Below are positions 7,753 through 17,294 of a stretch of DNA of 64,000 nt, in pieces. Both the position numbers and the translations under genes were made by a program. The notes under the pieces are model-generated. The model was given only the letters and a program-made list of their open reading frames with translations, was not told the origin of the DNA and ran no database searches. The stretch's first letter is position 1; each line of letters starts with the position of its first letter. The DNA comes from Chryseobacterium sp. SORGH_AS_0447. GTDB taxonomy: Bacteria; Bacteroidota; Bacteroidia; Flavobacteriales; Weeksellaceae. The stretch covers positions 2,970,501-3,034,500 of the forward strand of contig NZ_JAUTAR010000001.1 in assembly GCF_030818695.1 (NCBI RefSeq), read 5' to 3'.

Positions 7753-8298
7753 ATGACAAAACAAATCGCCATCGCAGCCTTAACTTTCGGAGCTTTCATC
7801 TTAGGAACCAACAATGCCCAGGCTCAAAATACCACAGCCACCACAACAGTAAACATCACCCTAAATGATGTGATCTCCATCGATGCGGGAAGTACGGCCA
7901 TCGGTAATACGGTTGACTTCAACTATGCTACGGCAGCAGACTACAACTCGGATCAGACCGTTACCAAAGCCAACTCTTTGAAAGTGACTTCAACAAAGAA
8001 CTTTAATGTAAAAGTGAAAGCAGGAGGTGCTAATTTCATGAACGGAACCAACGTAATTCCTGTCAATGTTTTGACCATCAAGCCTTCTACCGCTGCAGGA
8101 ACCATGGGTGGAACAAAAAGTGCTGTCGTTTTATCGGCGACAGATCAGACTTTAGTATCAAATGCTCCACTTGGAAGCTCATTAACCCTGAACTTGGATT
8201 ATACGATTCCAGCGGCAAAATCATCATCTTCCGATATTTTAGGAAAACCGGCAGGAACGTATACACAAACAGTAACCTATACCGCGACCGCTTTATAA
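7753..8298 (+). CDS. Secreted beta-sandwich subunit, copy 4
   Basis: 181 aa from the ATG that begins the signal peptide MTKQIAIAALTFGAFILGTN. An upstream in-frame ATG adds 17 residues (MFKREQ...) but lies only a few bases after the -7 element, so it is very unlikely to be the start. Mature protein identical to copy 3. No terminator follows; the chaperone gene starts 75 bp later, so part of the chaperone-usher transcript may come from this gene's regulated promoter. Confidence 0.85.
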   Translation: MTKQIAIAALTFGAFILGTNNAQAQNTTATTTVNITLNDVISIDAGSTAIGNTVDFNYATAADYNSDQTVTKANSLKVTSTKNFNVKVKAGGANFMNGTNVIPVNVLTIKPSTAAGTMGGTKSAVVLSATDQTLVSNAPLGSSLTLNLDYTIPAAKSSSSDILGKPAGTYTQTVTYTATAL

Positions 8299-8373
8299 TA
8301 TTTTTTAAACCTTAAAGGTGATTTTAATTACACTTTTCAGTAGTTTTGCGAATATTTATTAAAAATTTACACC

Positions 8374-9174
8374 ATGCGCAAGTTTATTTACCTTTTCATT
8401 CTCTTTATCCTCACAGGAACTTCTTCCATTCTGGCACAAAGTATCTCGATGTCGCCTACACGGTTGTTTTTTACCGGTAATCCGGGAGAAAAAGTAACAC
8501 AGACCGTTACGCTTCAAAATACCTCGGACAAGAATTATGTTTTTAATGTCAACTATAAAGACTGGACCAGAGAAGAAGACGGAAATAAGGTTTATCTTGA
8601 GGCAGGCAGTTCAAAAACATCCAACGCTTCCTGGATCTCCACTTTGGAAAACACGGTAACCGTTCCTGCGAAAAGTACAAAGGAAATCGTCGTAACCATG
8701 CAGATTCCTGCTAATGCATCGAAGTCTGCCGTTACAAACAGCATGTTGTTTTTCACCCAACTGCCTCAGCAGGCAGATCAGGCACGTATTCAGAACGGTA
8801 TTGGTATTATCACCTTATTCGAAGTGGGGCTTCATATTTTTTACACTCCTCCGGGAAACCATGTAAAAAGTTTGGATATTACCAATATTGCGGAGGTGAA
8901 TAGTGAAAATACAGCGAACAGAAAAGTCGCAGTAAGCATCCATAATGACGGAAACACGATCAATGATGCTACGGTTGAGTTTGAACTCACCGATACAGAC
9001 AGCGGTAAGGAAATAAAATTACCTGCTATTTCTATCTCCATGCTTCCAGATACCAATCAGACCGTGCAATTTTCTTTGCCACAGAACATTTCAGGGAACT
9101 TCCTTGGCGTGGCTATTATCAAAATGGCAGAATCCAATGATTTACGCGTAGGCGAAAAAAACTTTAAATTCTAA
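8374..9174 (+). CDS. PapD-like periplasmic chaperone of a chaperone-usher-like system
   Basis: 266 aa. Signal peptide 1-22 (ends ILAQ). Domain 1 (about 23-155) begins SISMSPTRLFFTGNPGEKVTQTVTLQN, the typical opening of PapD-fold chaperones; R30 sits where PapD has its subunit-anchoring Arg. KDW, then TVPAKSTKEIVVTMQIP and the strand ending LHIFYTPPG match the W, 'l.P...q.vrv..P' and LFYRP blocks of that fold, with His in place of the second anchoring Lys. Domain 2 (about 165-266) is a second Ig-like sandwich. It is followed after 11 bp by the usher-like gene. A -7 element TAGTTTTG at 8341-8348 could give its own promoter. Role inferred: folding and capping the 181-aa subunits in the periplasm. 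Confidence 0.75.
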   Translation: MRKFIYLFILFILTGTSSILAQSISMSPTRLFFTGNPGEKVTQTVTLQNTSDKNYVFNVNYKDWTREEDGNKVYLEAGSSKTSNASWISTLENTVTVPAKSTKEIVVTMQIPANASKSAVTNSMLFFTQLPQQADQARIQNGIGIITLFEVGLHIFYTPPGNHVKSLDITNIAEVNSENTANRKVAVSIHNDGNTINDATVEFELTDTDSGKEIKLPAISISMLPDTNQTVQFSLPQNISGNFLGVAIIKMAESNDLRVGEKNFKF

Positions 9175-9185
9175 AAAATTAAGTC

Positions 9186-11990
9186 TTGAAACCACAGAAT
9201 GGAATATCGTTATCAGTCCTAAGAAGAACCATCTTATCTTTCGTATTTGTTCTTCTGCACTTTTCGCTGGCCTTTGCTCAGGAAAAGAAGGATATTCAAA
9301 TCCATTTTGAAAATGACAGCGTAGCTGTTGAAAAAGGTTCTACTTTTACCAATTTTCTGGTTATTGAGAATAAAAGTTCTGAAGAGATCACCGTTCAGAA
9401 TATCTTACCTAAGGAAATGTATCCGGGACTGCTTTTCTATCCTAAAAATAACTTTACCTTGGGTGCGGGACAGTCTAAAAATCTTCCGGTGAAACTGATT
9501 GCCAACGTGGATTTTATGAAACTGAGATCCAATGAGATTCAATTCCAGGTTTCCTACACCACCCCAACGGTTACCAAAAATGAAAGCGCCTCGTTTTTCG
9601 TTAACAAAGGCGAGAACAAAAACATCGCAATTTATACGGCTACATTCGAAAATTTCATTAATCCTGCTGTACCCGAATCCTCAATCCTGCTCACTGTAGA
9701 AAACCAGGGTTATAGTAAACGAACCGTAAAGATAGATTTGCAATCTATTCCTGATGGGTTGGAAATGATGCCCAGACAACAAACCGTATCTCTGGAAGGT
9801 TTGGAAAAGCAAACCGTGGAGATCAAAATTGCGGTCAGAAAACAGAATACGCTTTATCCGGAATTTAATATTAATGCAATTGCTACAGATTTGCTTGATA
9901 ATAAAATTGTGGGAAGCAATACACTTTATTTGGTTGTTTTATCACACAACAGACAAATCGCCCGTGGAAATGAAGCGGTGAACGGAAGTAATTTTGCAGA
10001 ATTCAGCTATAATGAAAACAGTTCAGGTTTCAATTTTCTTCAACTGAGGGGAAACACTTCGTTTCGGGTAACCGACAATTTGAAATCGCGTTTCAACCTC
10101 GGTGCAGATTACTATGTTGAAGACGGCCGTTATAACCTGTATGACACCTGGCTGGAAGTACAGCGAAAAAATACGGCATTACGGGTAGGAAATATTAACA
10201 GTATCGATTACGATTACCCTGTTTTCGGGCGAGGAGGAAAAGTTTCTACCCAATTCGGTAAAAACAATCAGATCGAAATTCTTGCGCTGGAAAATAATTA
10301 TAACCTGTACGGAACCTATTTCCAACAAACAAAGGGATCTACCATAGCGGGTGCAAAATATGGTTTTGGGAATGGTAAATCTTTCACCGGGAAGGTGTCT
10401 TATCTATTCGACCATGATCCGCGCTTTAACGTAGATACGCAGGTGGCAAATGCGACAACCTCTTATTTAATCAATGATAAACACAGCATCCGCACGGAGG
10501 TAGGCCTGAGCCATGAAAAAGGCCTTTCGAACAGAGATGAAAACGAAGGCGCTTTAATGGGAGCCAATTACGAGGGAAAAATAGGAAAATGGGATATCCA
10601 ATCGGTTAATTCCTTTGCTACCAAAAGTTATGCAGGGATCAAAAGGGGATCTTTTCTCTCCACTCAGCGGATCGGCCGCCAATTTTCTGATTCTCAGCGT
10701 GCTTTCATCCAATATCAGAATTCGCAGGTAGACCCTGAGTTCCTGAGCTTTCAGAGTGCGCCGATCCAGCCTGGAAATACCTCTAATCTGCGTTATTATT
10801 TCAACAGCACGGAAGCTTTTGGATCCGGTTACCAGTTTTCTTTAAAGAAGTGGAACTTTCTACTGGCTCCAAGGGTTGAAAAGCAGCAAACAGCCAATTT
10901 TTATACTTCGCATGAACTTTTTTCTTACCGGCTGGAGGCCAACATCAGCACCACATTGGGTGCTCACGGACTGAACCTGACGGCGGAATATTCTTATTCA
11001 AAAGAGAACAGTAATCCGGACTGGTTTAACAGTTTGAAAGCAACATTTTCTTACAGATATAAATCATTCTCCCTGAACGGAACAGCCCAATGGAACGCGA
11101 CAAATGTCTTTGATTTAACTTCGTATTACAATGCAGACCGTAATTTCGCCAACTACAATGTCTACGCGTCGTATAATTTCCAGATGCTGAATAATAATCT
11201 GACCGGATCTTTTTCAGCAGGAACTTCTTATTCGGAGCTTTACAAAAACTTAAACAGCAATGTGAGCGGTAATCTGGAATATAAAATTTCCCCTTCCTGG
11301 TCCACCACCGGTTATTTCAATTTTTCCGGTTATAAATCGATGGCTGCTTATGCAAATACTGGAAGTTATTACCAGTTTAGAGTAGGAATTAAAAAATATT
11401 TTACCACCGCTACGGCGATTGGAAATCATAAAGTAACGTTCCAGCTATTTGAAGATAAAAATTTCAATGGACTTCTGGAGACCGGCGAACCGGTACTTGC
11501 CAATGAGATAGTGAAACTGGACAATTTTGTTGCATTGACGGATAAGAACGGAAAAGTGGTATTTCAGAATGTACCTGAAGGTGTTTACACCCTGAAGGTG
11601 AATGAAAGTGCCGGAGCCCAATTGATGATGGATCCTGTAATTATGGTCAATAACAATATCAACCGCAAAGTGGGCTTGGTAAAAAACATCAGGGTAAGTG
11701 GGAAATTAACGGAAATCAAACAAGCGTACGACACTGTGGAAACGGATGTAACCGGAATTGTAGTGTATGCAAAAAGTGAAGATGGGATGATTTATACCGC
11801 TGTGGTTAACCAGAAAAATGAGTTCGAGTTTTTCCTGAAAGATGGAAAATACGATCTCTATATTGAAAATGATAAATACAGCTATACAAAACCTACCCAA
11901 ACTATTAACGTGACAAAAGAAGGGTATTCAGGAACCGTGGTTTTTGAATATAAGAAGAAAGACACCGTGATTAAGGTGAAAAAGTTTTAA
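9186..11990 (+). CDS. Usher-like outer-membrane beta-barrel protein
   Basis: 934 aa starting at TTG; no in-frame ATG fits the signal peptide (about 1-31, ends LAFAQ). Order: two N-terminal Ig-like domains (about 35-145 and 150-250, the second NEW3-like with SSILLTVENQGYSKRTVKI); a region with many amphipathic strands (about 260-750) typical of an outer-membrane barrel, including ALRVGNINSIDYDYPVFGRG, which resembles the 'l.vGd...f....fRG' block of ushers; then two small sandwiches, the first with FEDKNFNGLLETGEPVLANE and the pattern TDKNGKVVFQNVPEGVYTL. Classical FimD-type ushers are about 800-900 aa with periplasmic domains on both ends, so size and plan agree. Placed between chaperone and tip-like protein with 10-11 bp gaps. 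Alternative: an unrelated surface-protein secretion barrel. Confidence 0.65.
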   Translation: MKPQNGISLSVLRRTILSFVFVLLHFSLAFAQEKKDIQIHFENDSVAVEKGSTFTNFLVIENKSSEEITVQNILPKEMYPGLLFYPKNNFTLGAGQSKNLPVKLIANVDFMKLRSNEIQFQVSYTTPTVTKNESASFFVNKGENKNIAIYTATFENFINPAVPESSILLTVENQGYSKRTVKIDLQSIPDGLEMMPRQQTVSLEGLEKQTVEIKIAVRKQNTLYPEFNINAIATDLLDNKIVGSNTLYLVVLSHNRQIARGNEAVNGSNFAEFSYNENSSGFNFLQLRGNTSFRVTDNLKSRFNLGADYYVEDGRYNLYDTWLEVQRKNTALRVGNINSIDYDYPVFGRGGKVSTQFGKNNQIEILALENNYNLYGTYFQQTKGSTIAGAKYGFGNGKSFTGKVSYLFDHDPRFNVDTQVANATTSYLINDKHSIRTEVGLSHEKGLSNRDENEGALMGANYEGKIGKWDIQSVNSFATKSYAGIKRGSFLSTQRIGRQFSDSQRAFIQYQNSQVDPEFLSFQSAPIQPGNTSNLRYYFNSTEAFGSGYQFSLKKWNFLLAPRVEKQQTANFYTSHELFSYRLEANISTTLGAHGLNLTAEYSYSKENSNPDWFNSLKATFSYRYKSFSLNGTAQWNATNVFDLTSYYNADRNFANYNVYASYNFQMLNNNLTGSFSAGTSYSELYKNLNSNVSGNLEYKISPSWSTTGYFNFSGYKSMAAYANTGSYYQFRVGIKKYFTTATAIGNHKVTFQLFEDKNFNGLLETGEPVLANEIVKLDNFVALTDKNGKVVFQNVPEGVYTLKVNESAGAQLMMDPVIMVNNNINRKVGLVKNIRVSGKLTEIKQAYDTVETDVTGIVVYAKSEDGMIYTAVVNQKNEFEFFLKDGKYDLYIENDKYSYTKPTQTINVTKEGYSGTVVFEYKKKDTVIKVKKF

Positions 11991-12000
11991 ATTTAAAAGT

Positions 12001-13437
12001 ATGAAAACGATGAGGGCTTTTTTAACAGGAATTTCTATTGTATTCTGCGGGTCTACAGCCATGAAAGCTCAGGATGTGTACCTGTCGATTCCTGAAAATA
12101 ATATTTTTAACAGAAGTGAATTTACCTCAGTACCAACAAGGGTAATGGTAAACGCCAACAGAACAAGCTGGGATTATACCTTCTTTGGACTGGCGCCTGT
12201 AGCTCCTACCTTTACCTCTGTATCTGGACTGAATTTTACCCAGCCCTCTTCCTCATTTACTTTACCCAGCTCTACCCTTCTTTGGCAGCTGGAAAGTATG
12301 GGCGGGCAAATGCCAGCTACCGGCTCTTCGGGTTCATTACCGGGTTTTCAGTCGTTCAGTACAAGCGCGGTTAAATGGTTTGAACCTTCCGGTTCTATTT
12401 TTTTCGCAGGAGGATTCAACCGGGGAAATATCAATTTTACCTTTAAAATACCAGCGGCTCAGTTTGCTTCCAATGCGTACCGGGCCGGGAACTACTCCAT
12501 GGACATCACTCAAAATTACAATGATTTTACGCCGCGTAATTTTAAAACAATTTTAGTGATTCCTTCATCCATCAGATGGAACACGTCATCATTAACAAAA
12601 TACATCGAAATATCTTCTCTGAACGACTATCGGATCACCGGCACGCGGGTCCTGAATTCGGAAAATGCGGAAATCGCAAATACGGTTGATTTTAATTTGT
12701 GGGCGAAAGCTGCTTCCACAACTATTCAGTTCACTTCTTCAAAAGGTGTTCCGGGAACCCGAAATATATCCAGCATCAAATTGGGCAGTAACGGATCTAC
12801 CCTTACGACCAAACCCTTATCTGCCGATTTTCAGAATTTTTCCGCTGCTAATTTCAGTGTTGTGGCGGGGAACAGAAGCACCTTCAGCCCGGAGCTTTAT
12901 GTGTCTGCGGAAGATTTTAAAAACCTGTTTTTTGAAGCCGGAACTTATACATTTGAATTGAACTTCAATGCCAAAAGTACAGATAACGCCATCAACAGCC
13001 TGCAAAATTCATCTGTTCAGTTAAAGGTACTTCCTCTGTCGGAGATCACCATCCCCAGTTCCGGGCGAAATGTAAATTTCAATTTTAATACAGCTGCTCA
13101 GTACAACAATGGTCAGTCACAAGTGATCCCGAACCAGATTATTTTATCCAATAATGAAAGTTTTGAAGTTTATGTAAAATCGGACGAAAATTATTTTAAG
13201 AAAGGCGGACTGCAGACCGACATCAATTCCAACATACTGCAAATCGGCGTGGATGGAAGTTCTGTAAATGTTCCCTTATCCAAAACGCCTCAAAAAATAC
13301 TCCTTAACGGGACACCCGTTCTGGACCGCGGATTGAATGTAAGATACACAATACCGGCTGCAGGTGCCCAAAGTTTGGTAGGAAAGGAAAATACCACCTA
13401 CTCTATCAACGTTTATTATAGCTTTACGGCAATTTAA
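12001..13437 (+). CDS. Two-domain adhesin-like (tip) protein with subunit-like C-terminal domain
   Basis: 478 aa, signal peptide ending MKAQ. Residues about 24-340 form a unique N-terminal region. Residues about 345-478 align by eye with the 181-aa subunits: NVNFNFNTAAQYNNGQ matches TVDFNYATAADYNSDQ, ESFEVYVKSDENYF matches NFNVKVKAGGANF, NVRYTIPAA matches NLDYTIPAA, and the end YSINVYYSFTAI matches YTQTVTYTATAL. A unique domain fused to a pilin-like domain is how two-domain tip adhesins of chaperone-usher pili are built; here the order is adhesin then pilin. Gap to the usher-like gene is 10 bp and to the hybrid kinase 27 bp. Ligand unknown. Confidence 0.7.
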   Translation: MKTMRAFLTGISIVFCGSTAMKAQDVYLSIPENNIFNRSEFTSVPTRVMVNANRTSWDYTFFGLAPVAPTFTSVSGLNFTQPSSSFTLPSSTLLWQLESMGGQMPATGSSGSLPGFQSFSTSAVKWFEPSGSIFFAGGFNRGNINFTFKIPAAQFASNAYRAGNYSMDITQNYNDFTPRNFKTILVIPSSIRWNTSSLTKYIEISSLNDYRITGTRVLNSENAEIANTVDFNLWAKAASTTIQFTSSKGVPGTRNISSIKLGSNGSTLTTKPLSADFQNFSAANFSVVAGNRSTFSPELYVSAEDFKNLFFEAGTYTFELNFNAKSTDNAINSLQNSSVQLKVLPLSEITIPSSGRNVNFNFNTAAQYNNGQSQVIPNQIILSNNESFEVYVKSDENYFKKGGLQTDINSNILQIGVDGSSVNVPLSKTPQKILLNGTPVLDRGLNVRYTIPAAGAQSLVGKENTTYSINVYYSFTAI

Positions 13438-13464
13438 CAATACTTTCTAAAAAAACGCTCTTGT

Positions 13465-15447
13465 ATGGACTTCTTTATCAGCAATAATCAATCGCCGGAT
13501 CAACACCCTACCGATCAATTAAATGCATTCCAAAAAAAATATGCCGATCTTTTAGATTTCTTTGTGTTCGCGGCTGCTAAGATGGCCAACACAGCGCTTT
13601 GTACGATGAGTATTACCTGGAAAGGGCAAGAATATCTTCTGGCTTCCAGTGATGCATCTTCCAGTCAGATATATCCTCAGAATCCTCAGTTTCTTTTGAA
13701 TGATCCGACCTCGGTTCATGAGTTTGAGAATCCGGAATTTAAATTTCATCAAAGTTATCTGATCCCGGGTATTGAGGATCATCTTACCGTTCATTTAAAT
13801 TTATTTGACAGGGAAAAGAAAAGTTTAGATACAGTAGAAGAAGCGTCCGTCAATAAGATCGTAAACCAAGTATCAAAATGGTACCTGGGTACAAAAAAAG
13901 AGCTGGCAGAAACAGCCTACGCTTTAAAATCGGAGTTTATGGCGAATATAAGCCATGAAATCAGAACCCCGCTCAATGGCATCATCGGTTTTACGGAGCT
14001 CCTTTTAGATACCAGCCTTGACCAGACCCAGAAACAGTATTTAGAAATTATCAATCAATCCGGAGCTGCTTTGTACGGCATCATCAACGATATTCTGGAC
14101 TTCTCAAAATTGGAAAAGCAAAAACTCAGTCTGAAACTTGACAAAGTAGAGGTTGAAGAGCTGGTTTCAGAAGCCTTCAATATAGTCTCGTATAGTAATA
14201 CTAAAAAGCACCTGGAAATGCTTATCGATATTGACGATACCATACCCCGGTATATATGGACTGACCAGATGCGCTTAAAGCAGGTTTTCGTCAATCTTCT
14301 GAACAACGCTTTAAAATTTACCGAAGAAGGCGAGATTGTTTTATATGCTAAAGTTTTAACTGATCTGGGAGAAGGAAAAAAAAGAATGCGGTTTGGTATT
14401 CGCGATACAGGTATCGGAATTAACAGCGAAAAACAGGCGGAAATTTTCAATGCGTTTTCACAGGAAGATGGCAGTGTTAATAAAAAATATGGAGGTACAG
14501 GTCTCGGACTTACCATTTCAAACCAAATACTCGCGCTTGCCGGCAGTGTTTTACAGGTGGAAAGCGATCAGGGAAAGGGCAGCCATTTTTTCTTTGATAT
14601 TGAGTTTGATACGGAGGAAGACGAATATGATTTAAGCTTGACTGGTATTAAGAAAGTGCTGATCGTTGACGATAATGAAAATAATCGGAGAATCCTGAAA
14701 AGAATGCTGGAACGAAAAAATATTGAAGTCGTAGAATGTGAAAGCGGATTGAAGGCTTTGCTTTTGATCATGGACAAGTCGGAATTCGATGTGATTATTA
14801 TGGATTATCATATGCCCATTATGGATGGTATTGAAACCATTAGAAAAATGAAAAACATTATTGCTGACACCACTCGTATAGCGCCGTATATTGTTTTATA
14901 CAGCTCGTCCGACAACAATGATTTGCAGAATGCGTGTGACGAACTGGAAATAGAAAACAGGCTGGTAAAGCCGATTCGTATGAATCAGATGTACCAGGTT
15001 TTGTCTACCTTGAAGAGTTCTGAAAAGAGAAAACCGGAGCCGATAAAAAATGTTGCACGCGAAGTAAGTAAGCGCGAAATAAAAATTTTAATTGCTGAAG
15101 ATAATGCTGTTAATCTACTTCTTACCAAAACGCATTTGAAGGATATTATTCCTCAAACCTTGATCATAGAGGCAAAAGACGGTAATGAAGCAGTTGAACA
15201 ATACCAGAAAGAGCGTCCCGATCTCATTTTTATGGATATTCAGATGCCTTATCTCAATGGCATTGAAGCAACCCAAAAGATAAGAGCCTTGGAAAAAGAC
15301 ATTGAAATCCCTATTATTGCACTAACGGCGGGAAGTCTTCCCGGTGAAAAGGAAAAGTGTATGCAGGCTGGGATGTCAGACTTTTTGACGAAACCTTTAT
15401 TGAAACAAACCCTTATTGATATGATTCAAAAATGGTTTGGTATATAG
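13465..15447 (+). CDS. Cytoplasmic hybrid histidine kinase with two receiver domains
   Basis: 660 aa with no membrane segment. An N-terminal region (about 1-150) of unknown fold precedes HisKA (phospho-acceptor H164 in [15 protein letters not shown]) and an HATPase_c domain (N box [11 protein letters not shown]1 DTGIGI, G2 GGTGLGL). Two receiver domains follow: REC1 with phospho-acceptor D447 (IIMDYHMP) and REC2 with D591 (IFMDIQMP). No DNA-binding or Hpt domain. It lies 27 bp after the adhesin-like gene, so it probably belongs to the same transcript and reports on, or controls, the surface system. Two RECs without an Hpt suggest phosphorelay to another protein or sequestration. Confidence 0.9.
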   Translation: MDFFISNNQSPDQHPTDQLNAFQKKYADLLDFFVFAAAKMANTALCTMSITWKGQEYLLASSDASSSQIYPQNPQFLLNDPTSVHEFENPEFKFHQSYLIPGIEDHLTVHLNLFDREKKSLDTVEEASVNKIVNQVSKWYLGTKKELAETAYALKSEFMANISHEIRTPLNGIIGFTELLLDTSLDQTQKQYLEIINQSGAALYGIINDILDFSKLEKQKLSLKLDKVEVEELVSEAFNIVSYSNTKKHLEMLIDIDDTIPRYIWTDQMRLKQVFVNLLNNALKFTEEGEIVLYAKVLTDLGEGKKRMRFGIRDTGIGINSEKQAEIFNAFSQEDGSVNKKYGGTGLGLTISNQILALAGSVLQVESDQGKGSHFFFDIEFDTEEDEYDLSLTGIKKVLIVDDNENNRRILKRMLERKNIEVVECESGLKALLLIMDKSEFDVIIMDYHMPIMDGIETIRKMKNIIADTTRIAPYIVLYSSSDNNDLQNACDELEIENRLVKPIRMNQMYQVLSTLKSSEKRKPEPIKNVAREVSKREIKILIAEDNAVNLLLTKTHLKDIIPQTLIIEAKDGNEAVEQYQKERPDLIFMDIQMPYLNGIEATQKIRALEKDIEIPIIALTAGSLPGEKEKCMQAGMSDFLTKPLLKQTLIDMIQKWFGI

Positions 15448-15519
15448 ATTAAAAAAAGTAAATAATAAACTATAATTTTTAAAAAATATAGCATATTTTT
15501 AACTTTTGATATTGAATTT

Positions 15520-16254
15520 ATGAATGATTTTATCAACGAACTCCAATTAAAAGTCGAAAGGCTTGAAAACGAAATCAATTTCAAGAACGGACTGATCTCC
15601 ATATTATCTCACGACTCAAAAGAACTGTTCGGAAATTTTCTTTGGCTTATAGAAGCGCTGGAAGAAAAAACCATAAGTGAGGAAGATTTTTTTAAGATGC
15701 TGCCGCAGGTAAAAAGCGATGCCCGGAAGAATCTGCAAACCGTTCAGGACAGCACGGCATGGCTGAAAACTCAATACGGGGAATTTAAAATCAAACCTGT
15801 TAAAATCATGGTGAAGGATCTTTTTCACCATTTAGAAGAAAAATACGCTGCTAAATTAAAAGAAAAAAATATTACATTTCATTTTAAAGGAGGTCAGGAT
15901 GCATCCCTTACAAATGATCGCGTGTTGCTCGAATATGCTTTGGACAAAATTTTTAATAATGCGGTAAAATACTCACTGCCAGGACAGGACATTTATCTGG
16001 AGAGCGTTACCAAAGGTGGTCAGGTCGTACTTTCCATTACTGATTCCGGAACGGGAATGAATGAAAAGTATTTATTGACTATCTATACTTATGATAATCC
16101 TGTATTCCTGGGAACTGCGGGTGAGAAAGGCGTTGGATTAAGCCTAAAAATTGTAAAACATTTTATCTCCCTGATGGGTGGAGATATCGACATCATTTCG
16201 TCTGAAAATAATGGGACGACTGTTTCCCTTTTTTTACCTAATTTTAGTGAATGA
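15520..16254 (+). CDS. Small soluble histidine kinase
   Basis: 244 aa. An N-terminal coiled coil (MNDFINELQLKVERLENEI) leads into a degenerate dimerisation helix with ILSHDSKELFGNFLWLIEAL, where H-D replaces the usual H-E. The ATPase domain is complete: N box DKIFNNAVKYS, G1 DSGTGM, G2 GEKGVGLSL. The stop overlaps the start of the response regulator by 4 bp (ATGA), so translation is coupled and the two form a pair. No sensor or membrane part, so the signal likely arrives through another protein, possibly the hybrid kinase upstream. Confidence 0.88.
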   Translation: MNDFINELQLKVERLENEINFKNGLISILSHDSKELFGNFLWLIEALEEKTISEEDFFKMLPQVKSDARKNLQTVQDSTAWLKTQYGEFKIKPVKIMVKDLFHHLEEKYAAKLKEKNITFHFKGGQDASLTNDRVLLEYALDKIFNNAVKYSLPGQDIYLESVTKGGQVVLSITDSGTGMNEKYLLTIYTYDNPVFLGTAGEKGVGLSLKIVKHFISLMGGDIDIISSENNGTTVSLFLPNFSE

Positions 16255-16898
16255 AGAATTTAAAATCAAATGTCCGTATTGTGGTAGCAGATGACCATGG
16301 TATTGTCCGAATGGGCCTGATACAGACGATTAAACGACTCATGCCCGACGCCGTAATTTTAGAAGTAGAGGATTATAAATCCCTGTACAAACTCGTTCTG
16401 AACGAACAACTGGATCTGGCCATTATGGACGTTAATATGCCAAACGGTACTGTTCAGGAAGCAATAGATTACCTAAAGATTCGCCAGCCTGAATTAAAAA
16501 TCCTGTTATTTTCTTCGCAGGATGAAGAGCTGTATGGGATGCGTTACCTAAAAATGGGTGCCGGAGGCTATCTCAGCAAGCAAAGTTCCACAGAAGCCAT
16601 TGAGGCTGCTTTAACGGCAATGCTTAGCAAAGGCCGGTATGTGAGCGATAATGTGAAAGAAGCGATTTTTTTAGAATCATTACATGGTGCGGCAAAAAGT
16701 TCTCCTTTTGAAGCATTGTCGGACCGCGAACTGCAAATTGCCAATAAGCTGGCAGAAGGTCTTCCGCTTAAAGAGATTTCCAATCAGCTCAACCTCCATT
16801 CATCGACGATCAGCACGTACAAAAACAGGCTGTTTGAGAAGCTGAAAATAAAATCCGTGCCCGAACTGGTGGAGATTTTAAGGATATATAACCCATAA
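16251..16898 (+). CDS. NarL/FixJ-type response regulator
   Basis: 215 aa. Receiver domain 1-125 with the acidic pair DD near residue 14 and phospho-acceptor D60 (LAIMDVNMP). C-terminal LuxR-type HTH: LSDRELQIANKLAEGLPLKEISNQLNLHSSTISTYKNRLFEKL is a near-consensus GerE/LuxR motif. Translationally coupled to the preceding kinase. LuxR-type HTH domains bind short palindromes as dimers, so this is the best local candidate to bind the TGTAGT-N6-ACTACA palindromes before the subunit genes. That link is inference. Confidence 0.92.
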   Translation: MKNLKSNVRIVVADDHGIVRMGLIQTIKRLMPDAVILEVEDYKSLYKLVLNEQLDLAIMDVNMPNGTVQEAIDYLKIRQPELKILLFSSQDEELYGMRYLKMGAGGYLSKQSSTEAIEAALTAMLSKGRYVSDNVKEAIFLESLHGAAKSSPFEALSDRELQIANKLAEGLPLKEISNQLNLHSSTISTYKNRLFEKLKIKSVPELVEILRIYNP

Positions 16899-17294
16899 AT
16901 ATGCTGTTATTTCCTGCTTTGTCATCTTTAGAAATCTTTTAAAGACCATAAAACTGACGTATCGTTCCGAAAAAGTAAAGATCTTATATAGATATGGTTG
17001 CCTTACCTTAGCAAACCTGTCTGAAAGAGTTTAAAAACAATATGCCGTTGATTGGTCAAACAAGAACAGTACTTGCCTATTGATGACAGATCAAAGGATG
17101 AATACCAATTTGAAATTCGTCAATTAGATTGTTGTTTAAAAGCTGAATAATAAAGCTTTAACTTCTACTAAGAATGTTCTTTCCTATTGATATTTGAATT
17201 CTTTGGTTTCTTGATTAAGAGTTTTTATAAATTTTATGCTAATTTATCATTTTGTGAGAATATTTGTTTCTTTAGATTCGCTTCTTCAAGACTT
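16899..17294. other. Gene-free gap between convergent genes
   Basis: About 400 bp of AT-rich sequence between the response regulator and the convergent NMO gene. I see no gene, no strong hairpin with a T run and no repeat. Confidence 0.5.

Noticed and set aside
4499..8298. tRNA-Ser-integrated genomic island
   Set aside because: No integrase gene and no direct repeat of the tRNA 3' end were seen; the only similar piece nearby is a terminator loop.
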